A stretch of DNA of 59,626 nt from Paracoccaceae bacterium (GCA_019090795.1 JAHRVG010000027.1:1-59626); one strand, 5' to 3'; counted from the first letter of the stretch, positions 34,047 through 42,493 are shown. The notes: generated from the letters alone by a model not told the origin. Made by a program: numbers and translations.

Positions 34047-34706
34047 TTACCCCTCCTCTTTCTGTCTGATTTCGTCGAGTTCGTCCTCGACTTCGTGGGT
34101 GGCAATTATGTTGTCGATGTCACCGCGCCAGACATGAATGCCCGCCTGAACAAAGCGAAACAACAACAGCGCCATGGAAAACGGCAATACTGCATAGGGG
34201 ATCAGACGGGGAATTTTCTCATAGGCTTCCCCTTCGTTAAAAATCCCCTCCATGAAGCGCAGAATATCTGGCATCACCACGGATTCCACCTCGTACCAAC
34301 CTTTGCCACGAAACTTGTCCTCAAAACCGGTGGGGAACCAGCGGCCCTCGGTTGCGGGCAGGTTGGCAAAGTTGGCCCAGTAATCCCACGATCCCTTGAG
34401 CAAGAAAACCGCGAAAAGGATACAACAGAAGATCGAGAACAGGCCCATAGCTCTGCGGCCCCGCCGATCAACCATGTTGATAATTGCGTCTACCCCTAAA
34501 TGTGCGTGGATCTTAACCGCGTAGCTCGCGCCCAGCAGTACCAGCCAGGCAAACAGGAACACGGTCAGTTCCAGTGCCCAAAGGATGTTTGAATTAAACC
34601 CGAAACGGGCGATCACATTGGCAAATGTAATCAGAACCATTGCCCCGAGGATGCCTGCAATCAGCGTTTCCTCAAGCCGGTCAAATGCGCTTTTGTGGCG
34701 TTCCAT
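34047..34706 (-). CDS. dctQ: TRAP transporter small permease DctQ
   Basis: Small membrane subunit, 219 residues and four predicted helices, with the DctQ pattern ALELTVFLFAWLVLLGASYAVK in the second helix and HLGVDAI after it. It forms the membrane complex with DctM. A loop of about 60 residues between the third and fourth helices and an acidic C-terminal tail make it longer than the most compact DctQ proteins. A hairpin terminator lies between it and dctP upstream, which should make DctQ and DctM less abundant than the binding protein. Confidence 0.92.
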   Translation of the reverse strand: MERHKSAFDRLEETLIAGILGAMVLITFANVIARFGFNSNILWALELTVFLFAWLVLLGASYAVKIHAHLGVDAIINMVDRRGRRAMGLFSIFCCILFAVFLLKGSWDYWANFANLPATEGRWFPTGFEDKFRGKGWYEVESVVMPDILRFMEGIFNEGEAYEKIPRLIPYAVLPFSMALLLFRFVQAGIHVWRGDIDNIIATHEVEDELDEIRQKEEG

Positions 34707-34721
34707 GTTCCCCCCCGTTTA

Positions 34722-34751
34722 AGAAAACGCGGCCCCATTTTTGGGGCCGCG
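34722..34751 (-). terminator. Attenuating hairpin between dctP and dctQM
   Basis: CGCGGCCCC (34728-34736) pairs with GGGGCCGCG (34743-34751) across six bases; on the minus strand GTTTTCTT follows. It lies inside the operon just after dctP, so partial termination would favour the periplasmic receptor over the permeases. Confidence 0.75.
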
Positions 34752-34763
34752 CGGTTAGATGGC

Positions 34764-35768
34764 TTAGTTAGACATCATGTTGATTTTTTGCGCCGCTGCG
34801 ATGTTATCCGCTCCAACGTCGCCTTCAAACTTGGCCCAAACTGGTTTCATGGTTTCAACCCAAACCGCACGCTGTTCAGCGGTCAGTTCGCGCACAACAC
34901 CACCGGCGGCAAGCACGGATGCTTTAGCTGCCTGATTTACCGAATATGCCTCGCCATTACGGGCTTCTGTCACTTCGGCAATGATGGTCAGGAACTGGTC
35001 ACGAACCCCCGCATCCAGACCTTCCAGCCAGTCAACATTGGCCACCAACAGATAGTCAATAATGCCGTGATTGGTTTCGGTTACGCCGTCCTGAACCTCA
35101 AAGAACTTCTTGCCAAAGATGTTGGACCAAGTGTTTTCCTGACCATCCACAACGCCCTGCTGCAGCGCACCGTAAACTTCAGAAAATGCCATTTTCTGTG
35201 GCGAACCACCGATGGCTTCCATTTGGGCAACCAGCACGTCAGACGATTGCACACGGAATTTCAGGCCGTTTGCATCTGTTGGCAAGATCAGCGGCTTGCT
35301 TGCGGACATTTGTTTCATGCCATTGTGCCAATAGGCCAGCCCTTGCAGGCCGCGTTTTTGCATGCTGTCCAGCATGCCCTGACCGGCGTCAGATGCCTGA
35401 TAGGCATTCACTGCATTCATGTCATTGAACATGAATGGTAAGTCAAAAATTCGGAACTGTTTGGTGAATTTTTCAAATTTAGACAAAGAAGGTGCGGCCA
35501 GTTGAACGTCGCCTTGCAGCATCGCTTCCAGAACTTTGTTGTCGTTATACAGTGTTGAACTTGGAAAAACCTCCATGCACATCTTGCCGTTCATTTCTTC
35601 GTTAACCCGTTTCTCCAGCAACGAGGCAGCGATGCCTTTGGGGTGTTTATCGGTGTTGGTCACATGGCTGAATTTTACAACAACCTCGCCGTCTTCGCAG
35701 CTTGCGGATACGGCGTTGGCGGATACGGTCAGGGCCAAGGCCATGGCAGCGGTGGTCAAGAATTTCAT
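34764..35768 (-). CDS. dctP: TRAP transporter substrate-binding protein DctP, C4-dicarboxylate type
   Basis: Periplasmic receptor, 334 residues with a Sec signal peptide (about 23 residues, ending NAVSASC). The mature part shows VVKFSHVTNTDKHPKG at the start, the conserved Arg of LKFRVQSSDV that grips the substrate carboxylate, and VDGQENTWSNIF. Members next to dctBD bind succinate, fumarate or malate; that assignment rests on neighbours. GGGAG lies six bases before the ATG; an upstream Met at 35792 is unlikely. A GC hairpin (35793-35810) lies in its leader. It diverges from dctB. Confidence 0.92.
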   Translation of the reverse strand: MKFLTTAAMALALTVSANAVSASCEDGEVVVKFSHVTNTDKHPKGIAASLLEKRVNEEMNGKMCMEVFPSSTLYNDNKVLEAMLQGDVQLAAPSLSKFEKFTKQFRIFDLPFMFNDMNAVNAYQASDAGQGMLDSMQKRGLQGLAYWHNGMKQMSASKPLILPTDANGLKFRVQSSDVLVAQMEAIGGSPQKMAFSEVYGALQQGVVDGQENTWSNIFGKKFFEVQDGVTETNHGIIDYLLVANVDWLEGLDAGVRDQFLTIIAEVTEARNGEAYSVNQAAKASVLAAGGVVRELTAEQRAVWVETMKPVWAKFEGDVGADNIAAAQKINMMSN

Positions 35769-35792
35769 GTTTTTCTCCCAGAATGGTGTCAT

Positions 35793-35810
35793 CCGGGGAA
35801 TCGCCCCCGG
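35793..35810 (-). promoter_or_regulatory. GC-rich hairpin in the dctP leader
   Basis: CCGGGG (35793-35798) and CCCCGG (35805-35810) form a perfect 6-bp stem about 25 bases upstream of the dctP start. It may stabilise the message; no T-run follows, so it is not a terminator. Confidence 0.4.
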
Positions 35811-35920
35811 TTGTCTTTAGGATGCGCACGGTCGAACTATGGACAAAGGACTTTCTATCGTCACAAAAACGTCATAAAATTCAGAGCATTACCTGAGGTC
35901 ACCGCATTCTTTTCGTTTTT

Positions 35921-35940
35921 TTGTGTGCAAAACCACACAA
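35921..35940. promoter_or_regulatory. DctD-like palindrome 1 between dctP and dctB
   Basis: TTGTGTG-CAAAAC-CACACAA is a perfect 7-6-7 inverted repeat in the divergent intergenic region. It resembles the GTGCG/CGCAC-type upstream sites I recall for rhizobial DctD. Confidence 0.6.
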
Positions 35941-35947
35941 GGCTATA

Positions 35948-35977
35948 GCTATTTGTGTGGAAATTCGCACAAATAGC
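35948..35977. promoter_or_regulatory. DctD-like palindrome 2 upstream of dctB
   Basis: GCTATTTGTGTG and CGCACAAATAGC form 12-bp arms with one mismatch around GAAATT. The repeat ends 17 bases before the dctB GTG start and is close to palindrome 1 in sequence and spacing, suggesting a two-site array controlling both directions. Confidence 0.6.
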
Positions 35978-35994
35978 GGCAACAGGAAGGTGCT

Positions 35995-37743
35995 GTGAAA
36001 CATATCCTTAAAACTCTCTCTCTGGGGATATACCTCATTTTTTGCGCCGCTCTGGTCTGGGGCTATTGGGCGCTGGCCTACCGCGATGCTTTGTCCCAAC
36101 TGACCAAAACCGGCACTGCGCAATTGGAACAGGCCTCCGACCGCTTGTTGGCACAATTGCAACGTTTTCGCCAGTTGCCCGGCCTGCTCGCCGATCACCC
36201 TTTAGTTTACGAGGCGCTGATCCCGTTTAACGACGTGAGCCACATCAACGAGTTCTTGCTGAAGAATGCCGACCTAACAGGCGCATTCGATATCTATATC
36301 CTTGACGAAGGCGGCACCACCGTTGCCAGCTCCAACGCCGACCTGCCACGAAGTTTCATGGGGCACAACTATGCTTTCCGCCCCTATTATCGCCACGCCA
36401 TCACCGGCGGGCTAGGCTTTTTTCATGCGCTTGGCAGCTCATCAGGGCAACGCGGGTTCTTCTTTGCCGGCCCGATCCGCGACAAAGATAGTAAACCCAT
36501 TGGTGTTGTAGTAGTGAAGGTGGATTTGGAAGCGTTAGAGGTGGTCTGGCGCGCCGATCCGCATGTAGTGCTGTTTTACGATAACAATGGTGTAGTGTTT
36601 CTGGCGAACCGGTCTGATCTGATTTTCAAGATGTATGATTTTGAAACCACAGATCTGGAATCAATCAACATCCTGCGGCAGTATCCCGTGGATGGCCTCT
36701 CACCCTTGCCGGTCCATCAACAGCGCTCGGTTTTCGGCCATACCCTGTGGCAAACACCAAATAGCAACAGCTTCCCGCCAATGTCTCTTGCCCTGACCCG
36801 CCCGGCCCCCCTGATCGACATGACAGCACAGGTATTTGTCAGCGTACAAGACGCGCAGGAACAGGCACGGTTTCAGGGGATTTTGGCAGCATCAACGCTC
36901 GCGCTGATTTCTCTTGCTCTGTACGCGCTGGCACAGCGACGAAAACGTTTAGCGGACCGATTGGCAATTGAGGAGCGGGCCAATTCTACGCTAGAAGCAC
37001 AGGTCGAGCGGCGTACGGAACAGCTACGACTGGCGCAGGATGGTCTGGTGCAGGCAGGCAAGCTGACGGCCTTGGGTGAAATGTCAGCTGGATTGAGCCA
37101 TGAACTGAACCAGCCTTTGGCCGCGATCCAGAACTTTGCAGAGAACGGAAAAATTCTGCTGGAGCGCGAACGGTTGGGCGAAGTGGAAGCCAATCTGGTA
37201 CAAATTTCCGACCTGACCAAACGCATGGACCGCATAATACGCAACCTGCGCGCCTTTGCCCGCAAAGAGGACGAAAGCATCGCGCGGGTGGATATTTCTC
37301 AGGTCATCATAGAGGCCGTCAAGCTGGTCGAAATTCGCGCCAAAAATGAAAATGTCATCATAAACCTGCCCCCAGACGCATCGCCTGTCTGGGTGATGGG
37401 GGGGGGCATTCGCTTGCAGCAAGTGCTGGTGAACTTGATCTCGAATGCCATGGACGCGATGAAAGTCAGTCCCGTGAAATCCATTGAAATATCGCTGACC
37501 TCCGACGCCAAATTCACCGTGGTGCGGGTGCGCGATACTGGCCCCGGCTTGAACACACCGGACAAAATATTCGAGCCTTTCTACACCACCAAATCCGTTG
37601 ACAGCGGGCATGGGTTGGGGCTGGGGTTGTCGATTTCTTATGGCATCGTGCAAAGCTTTGGCGGCAACATCAAGGGCGCAAACCATGCGGGGGGCGGCGC
37701 GATCTTTACCATGGAATTACAAACAGCACCGGAGACCCCATGA
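35995..37743 (+). CDS. dctB: C4-dicarboxylate sensor histidine kinase DctB
   Basis: Membrane sensor kinase of 582 residues: first helix at about 7-27, a periplasmic double Cache-like sensor (about 30-290, with GHNYAFRPYYRHAI), second helix about 295-313, a coiled coil, the dimerisation domain with His369 in GLSHELNQPLAAIQNF, and a HATPase (NLISNAMDAM, DTGPGL, GLGLGLSISYGIV). The order and length match DctB. The start is GTG with AGGAAGG four bases before. It overlaps dctD by four bases (ATGA), so kinase and regulator are coupled. Confidence 0.95.
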   Translation: MKHILKTLSLGIYLIFCAALVWGYWALAYRDALSQLTKTGTAQLEQASDRLLAQLQRFRQLPGLLADHPLVYEALIPFNDVSHINEFLLKNADLTGAFDIYILDEGGTTVASSNADLPRSFMGHNYAFRPYYRHAITGGLGFFHALGSSSGQRGFFFAGPIRDKDSKPIGVVVVKVDLEALEVVWRADPHVVLFYDNNGVVFLANRSDLIFKMYDFETTDLESINILRQYPVDGLSPLPVHQQRSVFGHTLWQTPNSNSFPPMSLALTRPAPLIDMTAQVFVSVQDAQEQARFQGILAASTLALISLALYALAQRRKRLADRLAIEERANSTLEAQVERRTEQLRLAQDGLVQAGKLTALGEMSAGLSHELNQPLAAIQNFAENGKILLERERLGEVEANLVQISDLTKRMDRIIRNLRAFARKEDESIARVDISQVIIEAVKLVEIRAKNENVIINLPPDASPVWVMGGGIRLQQVLVNLISNAMDAMKVSPVKSIEISLTSDAKFTVVRVRDTGPGLNTPDKIFEPFYTTKSVDSGHGLGLGLSISYGIVQSFGGNIKGANHAGGGAIFTMELQTAPETP

Positions 37744-38960
37744 GCGGACATGTTTTACTGGTCGAAGACGACCGCGCGTTGCGCGCATCTCTTGCCCAAA
37801 CTCTTGACCTGGCCGGTTTTCAGATAACTCAGACGGGCACCTATATAGAGGCCAAGGACCATATCGCCGCCAGCTTTGACGGGGTGGTTCTGACCGATAT
37901 CCGGATGCCGGGAAAAGATGGGTTTGATGTACTGCAACTGGCCAAAATGCGTGATGCCGATCTGCCGGTCATTGTGCTGACAGGCGAGGGAGACATCCCT
38001 ATGGCAGTGCGTGCGATGAACGGGGGCGCGCATGATTTCCTGACTAAACCCTGCCCGCCCGATGCACTGGTGCGGGTGCTTTCCAAAGCGCTGGAGCTGC
38101 GCAAACTGACCCTGAAAACCCGCGCATTGGAGCGACGGCTGGAACGCGGTGATGTGGCGGCGGTGAATTTCCCGGGGCCATCACTTGCCGCCAGCAACCT
38201 GCGCAAATCCTTGCGCCACTATGCCTCTGTGCCGGTTGCCGTGCATTTTTCCGGGCCAGAAGGCAGCGGCAAAAGGATCGCCTGCCACACCCTGCACGCA
38301 TTGTCGGATTCCAAGGGACCGTTTGTGGCGGTGAACTGTCGCGATCTCACGGCTGAAAAGGTGCAATCGGCAGTAATTGAGGCCCAAGGCGGCACCCTGT
38401 GCCTGCGTTGGCTGGATGACACCAGCGCCAAAAACCAACTGGCCGTTTTGCAACTGATGGATGGGCTAGGTTTTCGGCTAATCACCAGCAGCAACGCCCC
38501 TTTGCAGGAGCTGCACCGCCAAGGGCTAAATCCGGATTTGTTCTATGCACTTGATGTAGCGACAATTCCAGTGCCGGGGTTGGCCTTGCGCAAAGAAGAT
38601 CTGCCTGATGTTTTCGATTCCTTTGTGCGCCAGGCCTGCCGGACCCTCAATCGCTCGATGCCTGACATCGCAGAATATCGCACCATTGTCTCGGCGCGGG
38701 ACTGGCCTGCAAACTTGCCCGAACTGCGCAACTATGCCCAGCGGGTGGCACTGGGCTTGCAAGAAACCGGATTCAACCCGACGCAGGCAGGATTGAGCCA
38801 ACAAATGGAAGCATTTGAACGGGGCGTTATCGTCGAAGCACTGGCCCGCTGTGGTGGACGTGCTGCCCTTGCGGCGCAGGATTTGAACCTGCCGCGCAAA
38901 ACCTTTTACGACAAATTAAAACGCCACAATCTGAAACCGGAAGAGTTCAAACGCGGTTAA
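37740..38960 (+). CDS. dctD: DctD-like response regulator with degenerate AAA+ domain
   Basis: Regulator partner of DctB, 406 residues. The receiver domain is normal (acidic VEDD, phosphoacceptor Asp53 in LTDIRMPG, Lys in LTKPCPP). The middle domain keeps Walker A GPEGSGKR (172-179) but between VNC (about 200) and GGTLCLRW (217) only some 16 residues remain where active family members have about 50 including GAFTGA. The Walker B Asp-Glu is replaced (CLRWLDD), and the arginine-finger motif FREDLYYRL reads LNPDLFYAL. A Fis-type helix-turn-helix ends it. It probably activates or represses without sigma-54, as reported for Rhodobacter NtrC. Its 3' end overlaps the convergent aminotransferase by 14 bases. 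Confidence 0.88.
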   Translation: MSGHVLLVEDDRALRASLAQTLDLAGFQITQTGTYIEAKDHIAASFDGVVLTDIRMPGKDGFDVLQLAKMRDADLPVIVLTGEGDIPMAVRAMNGGAHDFLTKPCPPDALVRVLSKALELRKLTLKTRALERRLERGDVAAVNFPGPSLAASNLRKSLRHYASVPVAVHFSGPEGSGKRIACHTLHALSDSKGPFVAVNCRDLTAEKVQSAVIEAQGGTLCLRWLDDTSAKNQLAVLQLMDGLGFRLITSSNAPLQELHRQGLNPDLFYALDVATIPVPGLALRKEDLPDVFDSFVRQACRTLNRSMPDIAEYRTIVSARDWPANLPELRNYAQRVALGLQETGFNPTQAGLSQQMEAFERGVIVEALARCGGRAALAAQDLNLPRKTFYDKLKRHNLKPEEFKRG

Positions 38961-40338
38961 AGAACGCCCTCTCTTTGAGGTCTGCATAGGTTTTATCCAG
39001 TGCTGATCTGGCGCGCGCTACCAAGGTATCAATGTCACTTTCCTGCATAATCAGCGGCGGCGAAATAATCATTGTGTCGCCAGTTGCACGCATGATCAAA
39101 CCACCATCAAAACAGTGGTCCCGGCAGATTTGCCCCGCTGCGCCCTCATCCGCAAATCCGGCACGGGTGGCTTTGTCAGAGGTCAGCTCCAGCGCGCCCA
39201 TCAAACCAATACAACGGGCATCGCCCACCAGTGGGTGATCCGCCAGGGATTTCCATTTCTTTGCAAGGTAGGGGCCCGCCACCTTGGCAACGTGGTCAAC
39301 CACGCCTTCCTCATCCAAAATCCGCAGGTTTTCCAGCGCCACAGCACAGGCCACCGGATGGCCGGAATAGGTGTAACCGTGGTTAAAATCGCCCCCGTTT
39401 ATGACATCTGCCACCGCATCGGATACAAGCGTCGCGGCAATCGGGATATAGCCGGAGCTAAGCCCCTTGGCCACAGTCATGATGTCGGGGCGAATACCGA
39501 AAGTCTGGCTACCAAACCAGTTGCCCGTCCGGCCAAAACCGCAAATCACTTCATCCGCAATCAGCAGGATTTCGTATTTATCGCAAATCCGCTGGATTTC
39601 CGGCCAGTAGGTTTGGGGTGGAATAATCACCGCACCGGCACCTTGCACCGGTTCCGCAATGAAGGCCGCGACCTTGCCTTCGCCTAGACGCAAAATCTCT
39701 GCCTCCAGACAGCGGGCCCGCTCTAGGCCAAATTCTTCGGGACTTTTCCCGCCACCCTCGCCATACCAATAGGGCTGGTCGATGTGGCTAATATCCGGAA
39801 TTGGCAATCCGCCCTGCGCGTGCATTGGCGTCATACCGCCAAGACTGGCGCTGCCAACGGTTGAACCGTGATACGCATTCTTGCGGGAAATGATCACCTT
39901 TTTGTCGGGCTTTCCTAGCGAGGCCCAATAGTGACGCACCATACGGATATTGGTGTCGTTCGCCTCAGATCCGGAACCGGCGAAAAACACGTGGTTCAAA
40001 TCACCCGGTGCCAGTTGCGCCAAACGCGTGGCCAGAGCAACCACCGGCGGGTGGGTGGTTTGGAAAAAAGTGTTGTAATAGGGGAGCTGCGCCATTTGAC
40101 GTGCAGCCACATCTGCCAGTTCCTTGCGGCCATACCCGATGTTTACGCACCACAGGCCCGCCATGGCGTCCAGATACTCGTTGCCCTCGGAATCGCTAAG
40201 CGTAACACCTGTGCCGCTGGTAATCACCCGCGCGCCTTTGGCGTTGATTTCGTTCCCCTTGGTAAAAGGATGCATATGGTGCGCCGCGTCCAGTGCCTGA
40301 ATCTCGGCGGTAGGCATGTGGTTGTCGATCTTGTTCAT
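38947..40338 (-). CDS. Class III PLP aminotransferase, probable putrescine:pyruvate type
   Basis: 463 residues. Key features: GSGSEANDTNIRMVRHYW, the Asp-containing LLIADEVICGFGRTGNWFG, and the PLP lysine in MTVAKGLSSGYIPIAA. Length and N-terminal pattern (AAHHMHPFTKGNEINAKG) fit the SpuC/putrescine-pyruvate group; related beta-alanine or taurine transaminases are possible. The start at 40338 has AGGAG nine bases before. Position beside a GntR regulator and a putrescine-binding protein, with the operator at 40438-40451, supports a polyamine role. Confidence 0.85.
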   Translation of the reverse strand: MNKIDNHMPTAEIQALDAAHHMHPFTKGNEINAKGARVITSGTGVTLSDSEGNEYLDAMAGLWCVNIGYGRKELADVAARQMAQLPYYNTFFQTTHPPVVALATRLAQLAPGDLNHVFFAGSGSEANDTNIRMVRHYWASLGKPDKKVIISRKNAYHGSTVGSASLGGMTPMHAQGGLPIPDISHIDQPYWYGEGGGKSPEEFGLERARCLEAEILRLGEGKVAAFIAEPVQGAGAVIIPPQTYWPEIQRICDKYEILLIADEVICGFGRTGNWFGSQTFGIRPDIMTVAKGLSSGYIPIAATLVSDAVADVINGGDFNHGYTYSGHPVACAVALENLRILDEEGVVDHVAKVAGPYLAKKWKSLADHPLVGDARCIGLMGALELTSDKATRAGFADEGAAGQICRDHCFDGGLIMRATGDTMIISPPLIMQESDIDTLVARARSALDKTYADLKERAFFNRV

Positions 40339-40410
40339 GGCAGAAACTCCTGCGCGAAAGTTAAGGGGACGGAGGATTGAAAACCCAGTTAATCTCACTA
40401 CTGCCGATAA

Positions 40411-40420
40411 TATGATCAGA
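40411..40420. promoter_or_regulatory. Weaker copy of the GntR-type site
   Basis: TATGATCAGA matches TTTGATCAAA at 8 of 10 positions and lies 29 bases from the perfect copy at 40440-40449, in the aminotransferase leader. It could be an auxiliary half-occupied site. Confidence 0.3.
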
Positions 40421-40437
40421 TTTTAGTTCGTCAACAC

Positions 40438-40451
40438 AATTTGATCAAATT
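40438..40451. promoter_or_regulatory. Putative GntR-family operator upstream of the aminotransferase
   Basis: AATTTGATCAAATT, a perfect 14-bp palindrome containing the shared TTTGATCAAA. It lies about 100 bases upstream of the aminotransferase start; its last base is the last base of the gntR stop codon. Confidence 0.62.
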
Positions 40452-41128
40452 TATGACCATTCGAAACTGTTACGCACAATTTCAAAACCCTGTTGAATAT
40501 CCTGCAGAATCGCCTGCCCTGCGGCTATGGCATCGCCAGCCTCTAGTGCTACAACGGCTTCATTATGCAAATCTACCATACTCGCAGTGCCCCATTTACC
40601 GCAAATAATCCGGTACAAAGGCCCATAACGTAGCCACAGGGTTTCCGCCATCGGTACCAAAATTGCTGAATTGGCGTGGCCGTACAAGGTGAAATGAAAC
40701 CGGTGGTTTTCGAACATGTACCGACGCACATCTCCGGCCTCAATCGCGCGGTTCACACATTGATCAATCGTACGCAGCTCTGGGATTGCATCCGCACTGA
40801 TGTTTTCGCAGGCTAATCTAGCCAGTTCCGGCTCCACAGACTGGCGTGCGAACACCAGTTCCGAAAAATTGTTTTCGTCCATTTGCGGTACGCAAACCCG
40901 CCGATTGCCCTGAAAAACCAATGCACCCTCGGCGGTAAGGCGGCGAATCGCTTCACGCACCGGTGTCATGGAAACGCCGATTTCCTCGGCTAAGCCTTGA
41001 ATTGTTACTGCTTGACCCGGCGCCAGTTCCCCAAACAAAACCTTGTCGCGCACCTTTCGATACACCAGTTCGTGCGCTGGCAAGTTTGCCTTGGGCAAGG
41101 CGTTTTTTTGCAGGTTTTTTTCGGTCAT
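40451..41128 (-). CDS. GntR-family regulator, FadR/FCD subgroup
   Basis: 225 residues from ATG 41128: winged helix-turn-helix (about 20-85, with LAEEIGVSMTPVREAIRRLT) and an all-helical FCD ligand domain (about 90-215, with conserved metal-type residues in ENHRFHFTLYGHA). The frame opens at a TTG 12 codons earlier, but ATG is preferred. The likely ligand is a polyamine or a derived amine, inferred from neighbours: aminotransferase downstream in the same direction, putrescine-binding protein divergent. The palindrome TTTGATCAAA on both sides of the gene, and again upstream of agmatinase, is its probable operator. Confidence 0.88.
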   Translation of the reverse strand: MTEKNLQKNALPKANLPAHELVYRKVRDKVLFGELAPGQAVTIQGLAEEIGVSMTPVREAIRRLTAEGALVFQGNRRVCVPQMDENNFSELVFARQSVEPELARLACENISADAIPELRTIDQCVNRAIEAGDVRRYMFENHRFHFTLYGHANSAILVPMAETLWLRYGPLYRIICGKWGTASMVDLHNEAVVALEAGDAIAAGQAILQDIQQGFEIVRNSFEWS

Positions 41129-41225
41129 GTTTTGCAAAACTGTGTTTGATGTGTTTAGTTGCAAGCCTGCACAAATTTGCGGATAACCGCAACAGGTTTG
41201 ACAAAACTCTTGCTTTCTGCTGATT

Positions 41226-41235
41226 TTTGATCAAA
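41226..41235. promoter_or_regulatory. Putative GntR-family operator upstream of potF
   Basis: TTTGATCAAA in the gntR/potF divergent gap, 50 bases before the potF start and about 97 bases upstream of gntR. It could control both directions. Confidence 0.6.
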
Positions 41236-41284
41236 TTTTGGCGGCGATGATATTGCCAAGAAAAAACTGCTCAGGGAGAAGCAC

Positions 41285-42379
41285 ATGAAACTTACAAAAA
41301 CCGGTACGCTGGCTGCTCTGCTCGCCGCAACAACCGTTGCAGGCACTGCGATGGCCGAGGAAATCCACGTTTACAACTGGTCCGACTATATCGACGAAGA
41401 ACTGCTGGCCAAGTTCGAGACAGAAACCGGCATCAAACTGATCTATGATGTATTTGATTCCAACGAAGTTCTGGAGACAAAGTTGCTGGCAGGCAGCACC
41501 GGTTACGATGTGGTTGTGCCATCAGGTACATTCCTGAGCCGCCAAATTCAAGCCGGTGCATTCATGAAGCTGGACAAAAGCAAGCTGAGTAATATTGGCA
41601 ATGAATGGGATGCCGTGAAAAAGCAGACCGGAATCTATGATCCGGATAACGCCTATTCCATCAACTATATGTGGGGCACCACCGGCATTGGCTATAATGT
41701 GGGCAAGGTGAAAGAAGTGCTCGGCGATGACGCGCCCGTAAATTCTCTGGCGTTGATTTTTGATCCAGCCAATATGGAAAAACTGGCCTCTTGCGGAGTG
41801 CATTTTCTGGATGCCCCAACTGAAATCATCCCTGCCGTGCTGCGATATTTGGGTGAAAACCCTGACAGCCACGACAAGGACGTTCTGGCCAAAGCCACCC
41901 CTATCCTTGAGGCAATCGCACCTCACGTCCTCAAATATCACAGCTCAGAGTATATCAACGCGCTTGCCAATGGCGATATTTGTGTAGCTTTCGGCTGGTC
42001 CGGTGATGTTCTGCAGGCCCGCGACCGTGCGGCAGAGGCAGACAATGGCGTAGAAGTCGAATATGCCATTCCATCCCAAGGTGCCTTGATGTGGTTTGAC
42101 CAAATGGCAATCCCTGCGGATGCACCAAACCCCGATGGTGCACATAAGTTCATCAACTTTATTCTGGATGCCCAGAATATGGCGGCCGCGTCGAACTATG
42201 TCTATTACGCCAATGGCAACCTTGCCTCGCAGCAGTTTCTGATCGAAGACGTGATTGGCGACACCGCGATTTACCCCGACGCAGATACAGTGAGAAATCT
42301 GTATATCACCACATCCTATCCACCGAAAATCCAGCGGGTTGTGAACCGAGCCTGGACCAAAGTGAAGTCGGGCAACTAG
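41285..42379 (+). CDS. potF: Putrescine/spermidine ABC transporter binding protein (PotF-like)
   Basis: Periplasmic receptor of 364 residues with a Sec signal peptide (cleavage near AMAEEI). The mature start IHVYNWSDYIDEELLAKF is the PotD/PotF signature, and Trp/Asp residues lining the polyamine pocket are visible in NWSDY, MWGTTGIGYN and FGWSGD. Closer to PotF/SpuD (putrescine) than PotD by the opening. No PotG, PotH or PotI follows; a strong terminator closes the gene, so it is a single-gene unit working with a permease elsewhere. AGGGAG lies six bases before the ATG. Confidence 0.9.
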   Translation: MKLTKTGTLAALLAATTVAGTAMAEEIHVYNWSDYIDEELLAKFETETGIKLIYDVFDSNEVLETKLLAGSTGYDVVVPSGTFLSRQIQAGAFMKLDKSKLSNIGNEWDAVKKQTGIYDPDNAYSINYMWGTTGIGYNVGKVKEVLGDDAPVNSLALIFDPANMEKLASCGVHFLDAPTEIIPAVLRYLGENPDSHDKDVLAKATPILEAIAPHVLKYHSSEYINALANGDICVAFGWSGDVLQARDRAAEADNGVEVEYAIPSQGALMWFDQMAIPADAPNPDGAHKFINFILDAQNMAAASNYVYYANGNLASQQFLIEDVIGDTAIYPDADTVRNLYITTSYPPKIQRVVNRAWTKVKSGN

Positions 42380-42402
42380 ACCCGTTAACCAATTGAAAAC
42401 CG

Positions 42403-42435
42403 AAAAGCCGTTCACACATTGTTGAGCGGCTTTTT
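42403..42435 (+). terminator. Intrinsic terminator of potF
   Basis: AAAAGCCGTTCA pairs with TGAGCGGCTTTT (12 bp, one G-T) around an eight-base loop, ending in TTTTT. It isolates potF from what follows. Confidence 0.9.
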
Positions 42436-42493
42436 GTTTCGTGGTGACGGAGCGGCGGCTATAAATCTGCCTGACCTAGCTTTGGAAACTATC

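Noticed and set aside
35769-35994. Sigma-54 promoter for dctP
   Set aside because: No GG-N10-GC element of acceptable quality found on the minus strand.
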